64,000 bases of DNA from Mesocentrotus franciscanus (GCA_037976565.1 CP137671.1:23933019-23997018), one strand, 5' to 3'; positions 1 to 13,300 are shown, counted from the stretch's first letter. Made by a program: numbers and translations. The notes: generated by a model not told the origin, from the letters alone.

Positions 1-2
1 TC

Positions 3-266
3 AATGCTTGCAGTCCTTAGTTCAAGCTTTTACTCGCAAAGAAAAGGTTTGTGAACATGCTTCTAATCGTCTTACTGACCTTCTTTATCTGCTGCGGTCC
101 CAATCAGATCTTCTTCTTGTTGCTTAACCTTGGTTAAGTTTCCACGTCTTTTCTCTATGGCCCATTGCACAGGTTTCTTGTTGTCTTAGCCTTCTTTAAC
201 TCTTGTCTAAACCCTATCATTTACACGGCGCGCTATCCCCGTTTCCGAGAGGCTCTTACAGATTAA
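3..266 (+). pseudogene. 3' end of a rhodopsin-family GPCR, broken by two stops
   Basis: Read in the frame starting at base 3, the sequence gives the end of intracellular loop 3, TM6 with a CGPNQ motif (the usual CWxP region), TM7 with NSCLNPIIY (the NPxxY motif) and helix 8 (RYPRFREAL), ending at a TAA at 264-266. The order and spacing are typical of a class A receptor C-terminus. Two in-frame stops interrupt it (TAG 18-20 and TAA 135-137), so it is most simply a decayed single-exon receptor copy whose 5' part lies before the window. Sequence error is a less likely alternative because two stops would be needed. The ligand class cannot be told. Confidence 0.7.
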
Positions 267-755
267 TTTCTAAGTTCTTCTTCATCCAAGTCACATGTCC
301 CAATCTTTGGGCACAAAGTGGAGGCAAATACATTTTCCTCCGCCAGAAGAGACGTTGTTTCGACTACCCCTTCAATGAACAACTCTCATTTTCTCATTTT
401 AAGTTTCATTGATTTCCATAGAAGAAAAACAAATCTTTAAAATGTTTGTACATAGCAGGGGCAAATCGTTAAATGACAAGCATGTATGCATTTACTTTTC
501 ACTTACTGTTTAAAACATATTTTATGTCATTGATAACTGAAAATAATCGTAGACAACAAGATTTTTTGTATGTCAGTTTGTAAATGAAATATATTATCAC
601 AAATATGTACGGCAATACTTTGTCGTGATAAATCCAGTGTGTCTGTTCATTATGTAGTTTAGGCTTCCACCAACCTCAAAGGTGAAAGAAAATATGGCAT
701 TCAAAATTCAATACCATGAGTGTTTATACTGTTGCACCCAATAGATTTTGTAATA
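267..755. other. Intergenic, nothing recognised
   Basis: AT-rich sequence without a convincing exon, repeat or RNA gene. The 70-codon frame starting at 203 is a shadow of the receptor remnant. Confidence 0.5.
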
Positions 756-928
756 CAGTCAAACCTGTCTATAGCGACCACCCAAGGGAAACACAAAAAG
801 TGGTCTTTGTAGACAGGTGGTCTTTGTAGACAGGTTCCTTTAGTACATGTTTCAATGAGAAAGCTTTTTCAAGGGAAACAAAAAAGGTGGTCTTTGTAGA
901 CAGGTGGTCACTAAAGCAGGTTTGACTG
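756..928. mobile_element. TA-flanked MITE with CAGTCAAACCTG ends, copy 1
   Basis: The ends are perfect inverted repeats (CAGTCAAACCTG and its complement), flanked on both sides by TA (754-755 and 929-930), the target signature of Tc1/mariner-type insertions. The interior repeats the phrase GTGGTCTTTGTAGACAGGT three times and is itself partly palindromic. Related copies lie at 26695-26850, 51269-51355 and 52020-52189, with degraded ones near 20379, 37170, 46736 and 56220. There is no coding capacity, so it is non-autonomous. Confidence 0.85.
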
Positions 929-963
929 TACTATGCACCTCCAATTTATACCTTAAAATATGA

Positions 964-1925
964 TGTAGCCATGTTGATTGATTGATTGATTGATTTTATT
1001 TACTAACAGCAATACAGTAATACATTTCATACAATGTGTTACATTATACAAGAAGAGAAACTATTGGTTGGTAAAAGGGGTCAGATAATAGCACATGTGC
1101 TAGTCGAGCCCAACCCCTTAAACAGCTAAACAAAGTATTTTGGTACAAATCAGTTTAGAAAACGTAACAAATTTTGTTAGCAATGAAAAAAAGCAATCAT
1201 ATTATACATGATTATTTCAGCAAATTTTGAAATTATATGATATTTATGACTTAATTTCTAGGTGTTGACAACTGAATTGATTTCTTGAACAATAAATGAA
1301 GCATTTGATTGAATGATAGTTACATTGATGAGTTGAGGACGAATTTAGTTATTACATGTATAACAAGTGGCATGATGGTTGATATTTTCAGTTAAATAAT
1401 TAGTGGTTGGGAATCATTCTAATTAACTTATTCCTTTATTTATTGATATATATTGGACTATCAAGATTTAAACAAGACATTACTGTTCTTGTTGTTATCA
1501 TTAATTATTATCATGATCATTATCAAATTAAGTGAGTGAGTGAATGCCTCTGTCATGTCTGTGAGCAGAAAGTGATTCGCGAGATCAATTAGTGTGTATG
1601 CTGAATGAGTAAGTGACCAATACTTTTTTTCAAATGTATTAACATGATTAAGTGAGTGAGTTGATAAGTAGTGCATTGATAGATCTCATGTTATTGTTTG
1701 TTTGATTGATTTATTGATTGTTTGAATGATGACTGATTATTGATTGATTGACTGGTTGGTTGATTGATTGATTAGTTGGTTGATTGATTAACTGTTTAAT
1801 TGATTAATTGACTGATGGAATGGTTGGTTGATTGATTGGTTGATTGACTAACTGATTGATTGAATGATTAATTGACTGATTGGTTGGTTGATTTATGTAT
1901 CTATTGATTGATTGATTATAGAATG
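964..1925. repeat. TGAT/TTGAT-rich degenerate microsatellite tract with possible LINE tail
   Basis: The tract opens with (TGAT)n at 971-996. From about 1690 to 1920 it becomes an almost continuous mix of TGATTGAT, TGGTTGATTGAT and TGACTGAT words. Between them, 1000-1150 reads on the minus strand like a short retroelement 3' end, with the phrase GGGGTTGGGCTCGACTAGC, for which the tetranucleotide run would be the tail. No exon is supported here. Confidence 0.55.
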
Positions 1926-1929
1926 AGAC

Positions 1930-2720
1930 AATCGGAGACTGACTGGTTTAGTCATTTTAATATAATCGAGTTCAGCATGATGAGTAAAGTGACGGCATTA
2001 TTTATTCATAGTATCCAGAACTGCTTAAAAATATATCAACAAAAACCAAAAAACAATTTAAGAGACATGGCCATCAACGCTTTTTAGAAGGCACTTAAAG
2101 AAGAAGACTTAGATACACATACAGTGACAACATGAATATAAACGAAGCTTTATTTTTGTATACATTTTTTTTGGAGGGGGGGGGGCGATGATTGCTACAC
2201 AACAATGAAATATTGTTGTAAGCTTTATATTTTCTGTCCATAATATCCATTATTGCATCCCCAAAAAATAAAATAACTCGATATCATCGAGTGAATGATG
2301 TCACTTCCGTACACAAATTAGTATTAAGGGGGAGGGGCATTTTCATTCGCCCAAATATAGTATGCATGGGCAGAAATTTCTCTCCAAACGTGATGGAGAC
2401 ACATCCAAAACAACATTTTTTTATCAAGAGAAATAGTTTCATTTTTGTTGTCAAGAGATACTTGTGTAAAGTCGGAAGGCTAGAAAATATTGTAAAATAT
2501 AGATACGGTATAAATAGCTTTTTAGCTTCTTTGTGTACATCTCAAAAATGCCAGTGTATTATACGAGTACATCGATACATCACAGATACTGGATGTGGCT
2601 TTTAATAAGCAAGTTAAATCATTTGCGATTTACCATCTTGAAATGATTTTTTTTTTTACGATTTAAATTTTATTAAACATCTCAACATTCTTATTGTTGC
2701 TCCGATTAAACGCTTTCAAC
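1930..2720. other. Intergenic, nothing recognised
   Basis: AT-rich, with short homopolymer runs (a G run near 2175 and a T run near 2647). The 104-codon frame at 2291-2605 shows no domain, no codon bias and no splice context that I can support. Confidence 0.4.
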
Positions 2721-2724
2721 TTGC

Positions 2725-3300
2725 TTACAAAATGCCCCTTTTCTTTTTTTGATAAGAGCCACTTCCCTTTCTCATAAATGCCCCTTCTCACACGTCTGAT
2801 AAATGCCTCTATTAAAATCTCATAGGTGCCCTTTTTCTTTCGACAAGTGCCAATTTTCCTTTGTTATAAGGTCCCCTTCCCAATCTCACAAGTGCCGCTA
2901 TTCATCTCAGGTGAGTGCCCCTTTTTCAGGAACAAGAAAAGCCCCTTACCACCTCTGATAAGTGCCCCTTCACCTCTTATAATTGCTTCTTTTCAAATCT
3001 GAGAGGTGTCCCTTTTATTTTGACAGTTTTAAGTGCCTCTTTTCATTTCCGGTGAGTGCCCTTATTAAAGATTTGATAGGTTCCCCCTTTAACTTTGTAA
3101 TAGGTGCCTCTTTTATCTCTGATAAGTGCCCCTTTATTTTGACACGTGCCCCTATCCTTCCTAATTTGTGCCTTTTTCCTTCTGATAATCACCCCTTTTC
3201 CTTTGTAATAAGTGCCTCTTTTCCGTTCTCATAAGTGCCTTTTTTCATCTCTGGTGAGTGCCCCTTATCAGGTGCGTGTAGTGCCCCATTTTCACCTCTG
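2725..3300. repeat. Degenerate minisatellite, ~30-bp unit built on AAGTGCCCCTTTT
   Basis: At least fifteen imperfect copies of a unit resembling CTGATAAGTGCCCCTTTTC follow one another, with spacing from about 25 to 40 bp and variants such as GGTGAGTGCCCCTTTTTC. The pattern stops abruptly near 3300. Open frames here (for example 2983-3234) are products of the repeat, not a gene. Confidence 0.8.
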
Positions 3301-4359
3301 ATCATACCGAATTTTACTTTTACCCAACTGCCAAGTATGATGCTTAAGCAGTATATTGGACCATGTAAAAGAGAGAAAAAAACAATGAAATCATCCCTGA
3401 TAATCTAATCACAATGTAGGGGTATAAGGGCCTACCAATGTCTAAAAATTGTATATTTTCGCTTTGAGGTTTCCCTTTTGTTGGTGCCCACCCCCCACTT
3501 TGAAAGACGCTCCGCCGCCCCTGGTCAGAACAAAGCTTACAAGCCAGGATGTTTATAATGTTGAAAAATTAACTCCCAAATGTGCAAAAAAAATTGCACG
3601 ACAACAAAGAAGTGAGGATTTGTAAACATTCCTATGATTTGTAAACATTCCTAATTTACCATTTCGAGAAGGCTCCTAATATGGTAAAATCCCCCCATTT
3701 ATGGCATTCATGAAGGATCCGCGGTTATTATTAAAATTAGTATTATCATCGTCATCGTTATCATCTCTTAGTTTTTAATTATCTGTTAGTTAATTATCTG
3801 TTTATTTTGTTATATTTTTCATTCTTTCATTTCTATATATTTGTCATTATTTTCAATATTTATTATTCATTAATCTATGGGGGATTTGCCACAACGGTTT
3901 CAATAAGTAAAACATAATGGGGACTCCCAACTTTGAATGACAGGGGGTGAAACATCCTCTCCGGAAATGAAAACCCTTTTTTTTTTTTTTTTAGGTTACG
4001 CCTGCAAGAATTCCTGCGCATCATAATGTACTGGTACCCACATTTGTTTACCATGTTTTCTCAGCATGATAAATTAGTCTCAATTCCTCTACGTATGAAA
4101 GAGTCTCTTTACTGATATTATTTAGGCCTGTCACAAAAACGTGCCCATTCGTTGAACTCCAATTGATAGAATTCTCATGCCAGTTCGTTTTTTCACATTG
4201 AGCGATCGTTTAAATCAATAAGGATCAGATCACCATCGACGAGATTTTCACGAAAAACATAATATCCATTGTGCTCAGGAAAACAAGTCGTTTTAGTTGT
4301 GAAATTAAAGCCATTTCCACAAAGATATCCTAAACGTTTCTTTGTTCATTTTCATACTC
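3301..4359. other. Upstream region of the PEBP gene, no clear elements
   Basis: Mostly unique AT-rich sequence with a T run near 3978. No confident TATA box, CpG island or conserved block is visible. Any promoter of the PEBP gene should lie in the last few hundred bases, since the coding start at 4360 is in the first recognisable exon. Confidence 0.35.
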
Positions 4360-7300
4360 ATGGAGAAACAAGAGGTTGTTCCCGATGTCATTGATGTCGT
4401 GCCCGAGCACGTCGTCGAGATCGCCTGGTCTGATGACGTCATGACAAACATGGGCAACGAGCTAACTCCTACACAGGTGGGGGAAGTACCTTTTTATCAG
4501 TTTCTTTCTTTCTTCCTTTTTTAACATTTAATGTCATCGAGTTTGTTTTACACTGTTGTCGTTGTTGTTGCTGCTATTGCTGCTACTGTCGTTGTTGTTG
4601 TTGTTGTTGATTTTGTGTATGATTGTTCTTGTGACCATGTACTCAAGATGACACCCTTCTGGCCATATTTTTAAATTTCCTCGTGTACAAATGAATAAAA
4701 TATCTCTAAAGTGTCTTCTTGATTGTTAATATCAAAGATATTATTTAACATGGTCCTGAAAATATGTTTAACTTGCCTTTAACTTGATTCTAAAAAATGT
4801 AAGAAAACAAACATTCTTGCAAGTCTTAACACAAAATGATCAGCATTTGGTAAGATGAAATTAATGCTGCATTTCAAAGAGAACCCCATAAACGTTTATT
4901 CGTATGTGGTGTTATGAATTACTTCACAATCATATCACCTAAACATGAAGAATGATTTTATAAGAATTCCGCATCACGTATATACAAGTCGGATAGGCCT
5001 GCATCGGAGGGCTAAAATCCAAAGCCTAGTGAAATAGGGTGGTATTTTTTCATGAAATGGAATTGTTCATTTTATGAAAAGGAGCCGTTTCAGAACATCC
5101 AAGACAAAAATGAGTGAGAAGAGTAAAAGCATATCTCACCTACTTTCTGATCCACCCGCACATTTCTAGTATGGCATTAACGTCAGAATATATAATGCTC
5201 TGAAAATTACTCTATGCAGGGATTGTGAATATGATATTTTCAATTCAATGATTAGCTTGTATTAATGTAGTATACAAATATACACTGTCTTGAGAGGTTC
5301 TGGTTAAAACTATGCGCAAGAGGTGACTCCAATATTACTATTTGCTGAGGGGCGCAGCCCCGAAGCAAATGGTACTTTTGGAGTCACCGAGGCCCATAGT
5401 TTTAACCAGTACCTCGAATAGAAGGCATGGTATATTTGTTTTATATCCTGCATCAAAAATTTATTTTATTAAAATAAAAAAAAATAAAAAAATAATAAAC
5501 ATTTTTGGGACAAATTTAGAACAAAAAAAATGTCAATTTTTATCTAAAAAGATTTAGAATATTTTGTTTTCATTAAATTAAGATTTGAAGAAGAAAAAAA
5601 AATTCAATTCAAAAAAAAAAAAACAACATTTTTTTCAACTCCCAAATAGTACTCCCAAATAGTACTCTCATATAGTACTTTCTAAAAATAGTTCAAATAT
5701 TTCTGGTCATGTGACGAGCTCTCAACCAATCAAAAGCCAACAAATTTTTGATGCAGGATATATTTTGTCTATTTGATAAATAAGGAGCGGAAATAGTATT
5801 GCACTACATGTAGACCATATCTGTAACTTGATATTTGAAGGGGGAGTCTTTGAATATATGCTGCATTCATGCCATGCTATATCTGCATGTCTCCGGGATC
5901 AGAGACTGTTGTGACATTATACCCTACTGAAAGAATTGTAAGGAATTAATTTCATTCATCAAATTACTTTATAATTATTCCACGACCGAAGGCGTAGCAG
6001 GGGCGGAGGGGACTGCATGGGGCTGCAGCCCAAGATAATGTGGAAATTTCTAATATTCGGGTAATTGTTACCTCGTATTTGGGAAGAAAAAAGGTTGTAA
6101 TTTGTAATTTATTTTCTATGCTTTAAAATAGAAATTCAATGTGCGTTGAACAAACACTAAATGATCAATGAATGAATCAATTAATGGTAATGAAAAGATG
6201 AATGAATTAATGCATTTATGAAAAATGCATAAATTAATGATTGAACGAATATTTGGAGAAAAAAAAACACATTGAATTGATGGTTGAATGAACAAAGAGT
6301 TGAAAAAAAACATCAATCATTCACGCCTAAATAGGTAAAGTTTGCACCGACAAAATCATCCTGGCCCTCAGAACCTAATGCTCTATACACCTTGGTGATG
6401 ATCGACCCTGATGCTCCGTCTAGAAAGGATAGATCAGTGGGAGAGGTCCTCCATTGGTTGGTCATCAACATTCCCGGATGTCAGGTCAACCAAGGTCAAG
6501 TTCACGCAGAGCACATCGGCTCAGGACCCCGTGAAGGCTCAGGTGAGAAATTGCGTAATGTATTTTTTCTCTCTCCTTCATGATGGGTGTGTTTTTCGTT
6601 TAACTAGCTCTCACAATGTAAGCGTAATTATTTTTATATCATTATTAAAACCACCATCTTTAATACCATCAACATGATCACCATCGCCATCACCGTCATT
6701 ATCATCATCATCACCATCACTGTCATCATTATCATCGCCATCACTGTCATCATTATCATCATCACCATCACCATCACCATATCATTAACATAATTGTCAT
6801 CATTATCATCATCAACATCAAAATCACCATCATCAACATCACAATCATCAACATTATGTTCAGATCACTATCACCACCTCCAAAAACGCCACCACTACCA
6901 TCATCATGATCACCATCAGCATCGCCATATGTCGCCATCGCTACCGTTATCACCATGACCCTGTATCATTTAGCTGTTTGGTGGTTGTTGATGGTTGTCC
7001 CTAGACTAAAAGGTGGGGGGACAAGTCTAAAATTCTCTTTCCTCCTCCCCATCTGCCGCAGTCCGTTTGTTTTCNNNNNNNNNNNNNNNNNNNNNNNNNN
7101 NNNNNNNNNNNNNNNNNNNNNNNNNNNNNNNNNNNNNNNNNNNNNNNNNNNNNNNNNNNNNNNNNNNNNNNNNNNNNNNNNNNNNNNNNNNNNNNNNNNN
7201 NNNNNNNNNNNNNNNNNNNNNNNNNNNNNNNNNNNNNNNNNNNNNNNNNNNNNNNNNNNNNNNNNNNNNNNNNNNNNNNNNNNNNNNNNNNNNNNNNNNN

Positions 7301-10300
7301 NNNNNNNNNNNNNNNNNNNNNNNNNNNNNNNNNNNNNNNNNNNNNNNNNNNNNNNNNNNNNNNNNNNNNNNNNNNNNNNNNNNNNNNNNNNNNNNNNNNN
7401 NNNNNNNNNNNNNNNNNNNNNNNNNNNNNNNNNNNNNNNNNNNNNNNNNNNNNNNNNNNNNNNNNNNNNNNNNNNNNNNNNNNNNNNNNNNNNNNNNNNN
7501 NNNNNNNNNNNNNNNNNNNNNNNNNNNNNNNNNNNNNNNNNNNNNNNNNNNNNNNNNNNNNNNNNNNNNNNNNNAATTTTTACAGATATCGGAAATAATA
7601 ACAAATTATCGCCACGAGGTGACGAGGCGGCCAACATTGGTATTGATATATTCTATCTTTCAAATCTATATTGTTGAAATGTATCAATTCATATATACTC
7701 ATCATGACTATATATATGATTACATCTAAAAAGCGGCGAGGCGATTTTGGGGGACTATTTTGAACCCCCGCAAGTTCCGGCATCATTAACTAACACCATG
7801 GAGACCATAAAAAGTAGTGCATGATATAGGGGAGAGCGGGGAGTGTTCGCCCTATTTTTGATATCACTCTTCTAGAGCCGTCATTTAATAAGCAGGAAGA
7901 CCATGCTTTTTCATGTATCAAGGCATAGGTAATGTCTAGCTAATATCCCATTCTCACTGGGGTCAGGCACACAGTTTCCAAAAAAACGAATCATAAAGTT
8001 AATTACGACAAGGGCGAAACTGCCCCACCCTGGGGCTAATTCGTCCGTTTGCAGGTAAGGCCCTGTTAGGAAAACAATGATACATGAAACAAATATAGTG
8101 TTTTAAAACTTCAAAACATTTATTTAAAGGGAACTAGAGCCAAAAATAATCTCTGACGAAGGATGGGAACAAATAAGCTGAACCAAGGTGTACTGGGCGT
8201 AGAACAGCTGGTGATAACACTGAGCGGATTCACTCATCCAGAACGTATATAGTTTCAACTTCGCTTGCGGCAAACAAAGACTCAAAATGTCTTTCAATTC
8301 AATGAAATATTTATCAAAAAGTAGCTAGAGTCAACAAAATAATTTCCAACATAGTATGGAGAACAATAAGCTGTACCAGGCGCAAAACAAAAGATGTTAA
8401 CATTAAACGGATCTACCTGACCAACAACTATTATTTTCTTGACCTACTCTTCAAAATGGCAGTGTAGGTCAAAGCAAATGAAGGAATATAATCCCATTAG
8501 ATTTGCATGTCTGTAAAAATTGAGTATTTGTTAACACAATTAATAAAAATACCACTACACACAATTTGAATGAAATGCGCTTAAACCTTGCTACTACTGA
8601 AGTTGAATATAACAAATCCATAGGCCTTATTGAAAGGGGTCACATTGTGTCACCACGCCGATATAAAATGATATATTACATATCATAACTTTCTTGGCAT
8701 TTTTTTCGATGATTTCTCACAAAACAAATTAGTAAAATCACATTGCTTGATTGGTAATGTTGGTAAGGAAAATGCTTTTTTTGTGATTCCTGGAAGAGAG
8801 AAAAACACACACAGTAATTCATGCCATACGACTTTTAGTACCAATTGCGGTCGCCCCCAATCGAAAGTGGGGGGAAACACATTTTGCGCCCCCTCCCCTG
8901 AAAAAATCAGCAGTAAAGGAGTAAAAAGGTTTGTATTTTTAACCAAAATAAAATAAAAATGAATTGATCATAATCACAATTATATTCCATTCAAAGAAAA
9001 GGAGAGTAAACAGGAATTAAACTTCCTAAACATTCCGCATGCCCCTATATTTATCAATTAATGGAGTGTGGGTTTTTATGATAGGGTGAGAAGATGAGCC
9101 CCTGAACACTGGCGTACTGATGGGGGGGCAGATGCCCCCAAAATAAAATTCAAACGTGGTTTATTTCATATTCGATACCAGTGATTTACAAATGTTGCTG
9201 AAATGATATGATTTCCCAGATTTTTCTCAATTTCTGTATGCGTTTGTTGGAAAATTACAGATTCCCAAATTTACAGTCAGGCAAAAAATATGCTTATTTA
9301 GAAGCCTTCATGTCAGGATCTGCAGAACGACGGAGGCTCGGGGCTCGAGCCCCCCTCACTTTTTTGAAAAAGTATGTTAAAGAGAAAAAGAAAGAAAGAG
9401 AGAAAGAAAGAATGAGTGACCCCCTGGACCCCACCAAGGGAAGGAGGGCCCCTGGATGCTCATCTGACCGTAATTAAATGCCTAAAACCCCTGAGCTTCA
9501 TGGGGCTAAGCCCCCTCGACCCCCGCCACTTATTGACCTGCCAGTGCCACAAATAAGGTATCAAAATATGGTCATCTGACCGTAATTAAATACCTAAAAC
9601 CCCTGAGCTTCCGGGGGCTCTGCCCCTGGACCCCACCAAGGGCCCTAAGCCGGGCCCCTGTATGCTTATCTGACCGTAATTAAATGCCTAAAACCCCTGA
9701 GCTTCATGGGGCTAAGCCCCTGACCCCCGCCACTTATTGACCTGCCAGTGCCACAAATAAGGTATCAAAATATGGTCATCTGACCGTAATTAAATGCCTA
9801 AAGCCCTGAGCTTCCGGGGCTCTGCCCTGGTCCCACCAGGGGCCCTAAGACGGCCCCCTGAATGCTCATCTGACCATAATTAAATGCCTGAACCCTGAGC
9901 TTCATGGGGCTCAGCCCCATGGACCCTGCTGAATTAGTGACCTGCCAGTGTCAAATAAGGTATCTAAATATGCTTATCTGACCGTAATTAGTGCCTAAAA
10001 CCCCTGAGCTTCCGGGGGCTCCGCCCCTTGTACTTTTTGCTCATTACGCTACTGCCCCTGAAAGGTGAGCCCCTGAATGTTTGCCCCCAATCCCAAACTG
10101 CTTCCGGCACGCCTGCCACATTGAATGGGGTAAGTTCGCCACTCAATGCGGGGCAAGTCCGCCCGGGTGAACATGACCCGTCAAAAACGGCGAACTACCC
10201 ATGGGCTGTTATCGTCGTTTATCTCGTTCTAGGCAAATGTACAACCAATGTTGACTTGTTCCAACATTTTTCAGTAGACACATACCATACCTTAACAACA

Positions 10301-13300
10301 AAAACAACCATCACCACCTTCATCAATGTCTACAGGTAAATACAAGAAATGTAAAGACAATTTTTTTACTTAAATGGCCTTGAAATGGAAATTTTAGCGT
10401 AATTTCGTTTATCAAAGAGCCATTGTCCTCGTTCCGTTGTATGTTGTACGGTGTGGCTAGTTTGTCATTACATCATCGGCGAAAGTTTTATCCAATCACC
10501 GCAAGGCTGAGAATCAAGTGGTGGGTGGACTTGCCCCCAGGGCGGACTAGCCCCGCTCTCCCCTACGTCTTTTTAAATCAACTAATACACAGTTCCTGGG
10601 GGGTTAAACCCCCTAAACCCCCGTAGATTCGCCACTGCCAAGAGTAGGGATTTCTTTCTTTTCTCTTCTCATTATTCTCCTTTTCCCCATATTCTCTCCT
10701 CCGTCTTTCCCCTTTCTTCCTTTTCCGCCTTTTCTCTCCTCTCTGGCCTGATCTTCCCCTTTCACTCCTTTTTCCCCCTCCCTTTTCTCCTCTCCCCTTT
10801 TCTCTCCTCCCTCTTTTCTTCTTCTTTCTCTCTTCCCTTTTCTTTCTTTTCACCTGTTTTTGTTCTCCTTTTCTCCCTTTTCTTTTTCCCCTTCCCTTCC
10901 TCCTTTGTTTTACCGGGGCACGTGCCCCCTGAATCCGCCACTGGGTATATGACATATATGAGAGTAAAGAGAACCAAGTCGAACTTTTTATTTAAATAGT
11001 TATTACATGTAATTAGCATCTAGGTTTAAAAGCGGTAGGCACTTTTGAGGCGACTTTGACGTGAGCGGAAGTGAATTCACAGTAAAGGTCACGAAGCCTG
11101 ATAAATATTCATGAGGCAAATCTAGAACTTTACGAAATGAATATTAATCGCGTACTGACCAATCATAGACAAAGAAATCGTGAAAATCTTCACACATACA
11201 CTCATAGCCTACACCTCACTCTACGTTCGCCTCACCTCACTGTACGTTCGCCTCATTTTCTCTCTGGGTTCTCTTTAGTAAATCCAACATGACTTTGTCT
11301 TTGTTTGCAACATTGAATTGTTTTGATTTCTATAGTCTAGATTAATAGGCCTATAGGAATATAATTATTGTGCCAAATCTCATGTTAGCACCTAAATACA
11401 GAAGTCATTAAGAGAAATGAAACATAAATGTTTTAATTAATTCACTATAATATAGGCTAAAGTACGCCTCACTCTACGTTCGCCTCACCTCACTGTACGT
11501 TCGCCTCATTTTCTCTCTGGGTTAATCTCTTTAGTAATCCAACATGATCGACTTTGTCTTTGTTTGCAACATTGAATTGTTTTGAATTCTATATTCCAAA
11601 GAAGAATCTGTTCACTCTTGCAAAATAAAATGATCCATTTACATAAATTCAACGTAGATCTAAAATTAATGTTTTAATTTAGTATATATATGATACCTAT
11701 ACACCTCACTTTGCGTTCGCCTCACCTCACGGTACATTCGCCACATATTCTCTCTACTACTATCTAACTTGATCTAATTGTTATTTGCATTTAATTGTTT
11801 TTGAATTCTATATCCCAAAGTACCACTTGAATTAAATTATTGTACGTTATATAATGTTGCTAGGCCTACACCTATAATCTATAATACACCTCACTCTACG
11901 TTCGCCTCACCTCACTGTACGTTCGCCTCATTTTCTCTCCGGGTTCTCTTTAGTAAATCCAACATGACTTTGTTTTTGTTTGCAACATTGAATTGTTTTG
12001 ATTTCTATATTCCAAAGAAGAATCTGTTCACTCTTGCAAAATAAAATGATCCATTTAGATAAATTTAACGTAGATCTAAAATTAATGTTTTAATTCAGTA
12101 TCTATACACCTCACTTTGCGTTCGCCTCACCTCACGGTACATTCGCCACATATTCTCTCTACTAAATCCAACTTGATCTAATTGTTATTTGCATTTAATT
12201 GTGTTTGAATTCTATATCCCCAAGTATCACTTGAATTAAATTATTGTACGTTATATAATGTTGCTAGGCCTACACCTATAATCTATAATACACCTCACTC
12301 TACGTTCGCCTCACCTCACTCTACGTTCGCCACATAATTATCTCTATATACATACATAAATCCAACATGACTTTGTTTGCATTTAATTGTTTTGAATTCT
12401 ATAGTCTAGATTAATAGGCCTATATATAGGAATATAATTATTGTGCCAAATCTCATGTAAGAACCTAAATCCAAAAGTCATTAAGAGAAATGAAACATAA
12501 ATGTTTTAATTCACTATATAGGCCTACACCACTCTACTCTACGTTCGCCTCACCTCACTGTACGTTCGCCACATATTATTCTCTCTTTAGTAAATCCAAC
12601 TTGACTTTGCCAGTTTCCATTTGATTATTTAAAATTCTATATTCCAAACTATTAATTTCATTAAATTCGTACTGCGCATAATCTGTTCACTCTTGCAAAA
12701 ATAAAATGTCACATTAAGAGAAATTCAACGTTAATGTTTTAATTCAGTAGGCCTATGATATATCCACAACTCACTCTACTTTCGCGTCTCACCTCATTGT
12801 ACGTTCGCCACATAATTCTCTCTATAGGCTATACATAAATAAATCCAACATGACTTTGTTTGCATTTAATTCTTTTGAATTCTATAGTCTAGATTAATAG
12901 GCCTATAGGAATATCTCATGTTAGAACTTAAATACAAAAGTCATCAAGAGAAATGAAACATAAATGTTTTAATTCACTATATATCTACACCTCACTCTAC
13001 GTTCGCCACATATATTATTCTCTCTTTAGTATAAATCCAACTTGACTTTAATTGTTTGCATTGAATTATTTAACAAAATTATATTCTAAACTATCATTTT
13101 CATTAAATTCGTATTGTGCGTAATCTGTTCACTCTTGCAAAAATAAAATGTCACATTAAGAGAAATTCAACGTAAATGTTTTAATTCAGTATGTGATAAT
13201 ATATTATGATCAACACCTCACTTTACGTTCGCCTCACCTCACTGTACGTTCGCCACATAATTCTCTCTACATAAATCCAACATGACTTTGTTTGCATTGC

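Larger units (their letters stand above)
7829..10563. mobile_element. TA-flanked 2.7-kb DNA element with GGGGAGAGCGGGG ends
   Basis: GGGGAGAGCGGGG at 7829-7841 is repeated in inverse at 10551-10563. Both sides are flanked by TA (7827-7828 and 10564-10565). Inside each end are related phrases about TTCGCCC and GTCCGCCC. No transposase is visible. The middle (about 8650-10112) is a different sequence that recurs inverted at 13745-15000, so this element seems to have received an insertion. Region 7875-8640 looks like unique AT-rich internal sequence. Confidence 0.6.

Noticed and set aside
4342..4359. Earlier PEBP start codon
   Set aside because: Adds MFIFIL, which is not found in PEBP N-termini; the next ATG at 4360 gives the usual length.
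5294..5415. microRNA precursor
   Set aside because: The stem is long and perfect with a GC-rich cap and recurs as a family (H1/H2), which fits a mobile or structural repeat better than a miRNA gene.
6955..7786. Long open frames across the first N block
   Set aside because: Length comes from untranslatable N, not from sequence. The same holds for frames at 28110-28981 other than PEBP exon 3.
10578..11019. Lys/Arg/Glu-rich protein on the minus strand
   Set aside because: Composition comes from a C/T-rich tract between transposon ends; no domain or splice support.
11213..13260. CRISPR-like array
   Set aside because: The short repeated heads are regularly spaced, but the spacers are themselves repeated modules, the array recurs inverted, and the DNA is animal.
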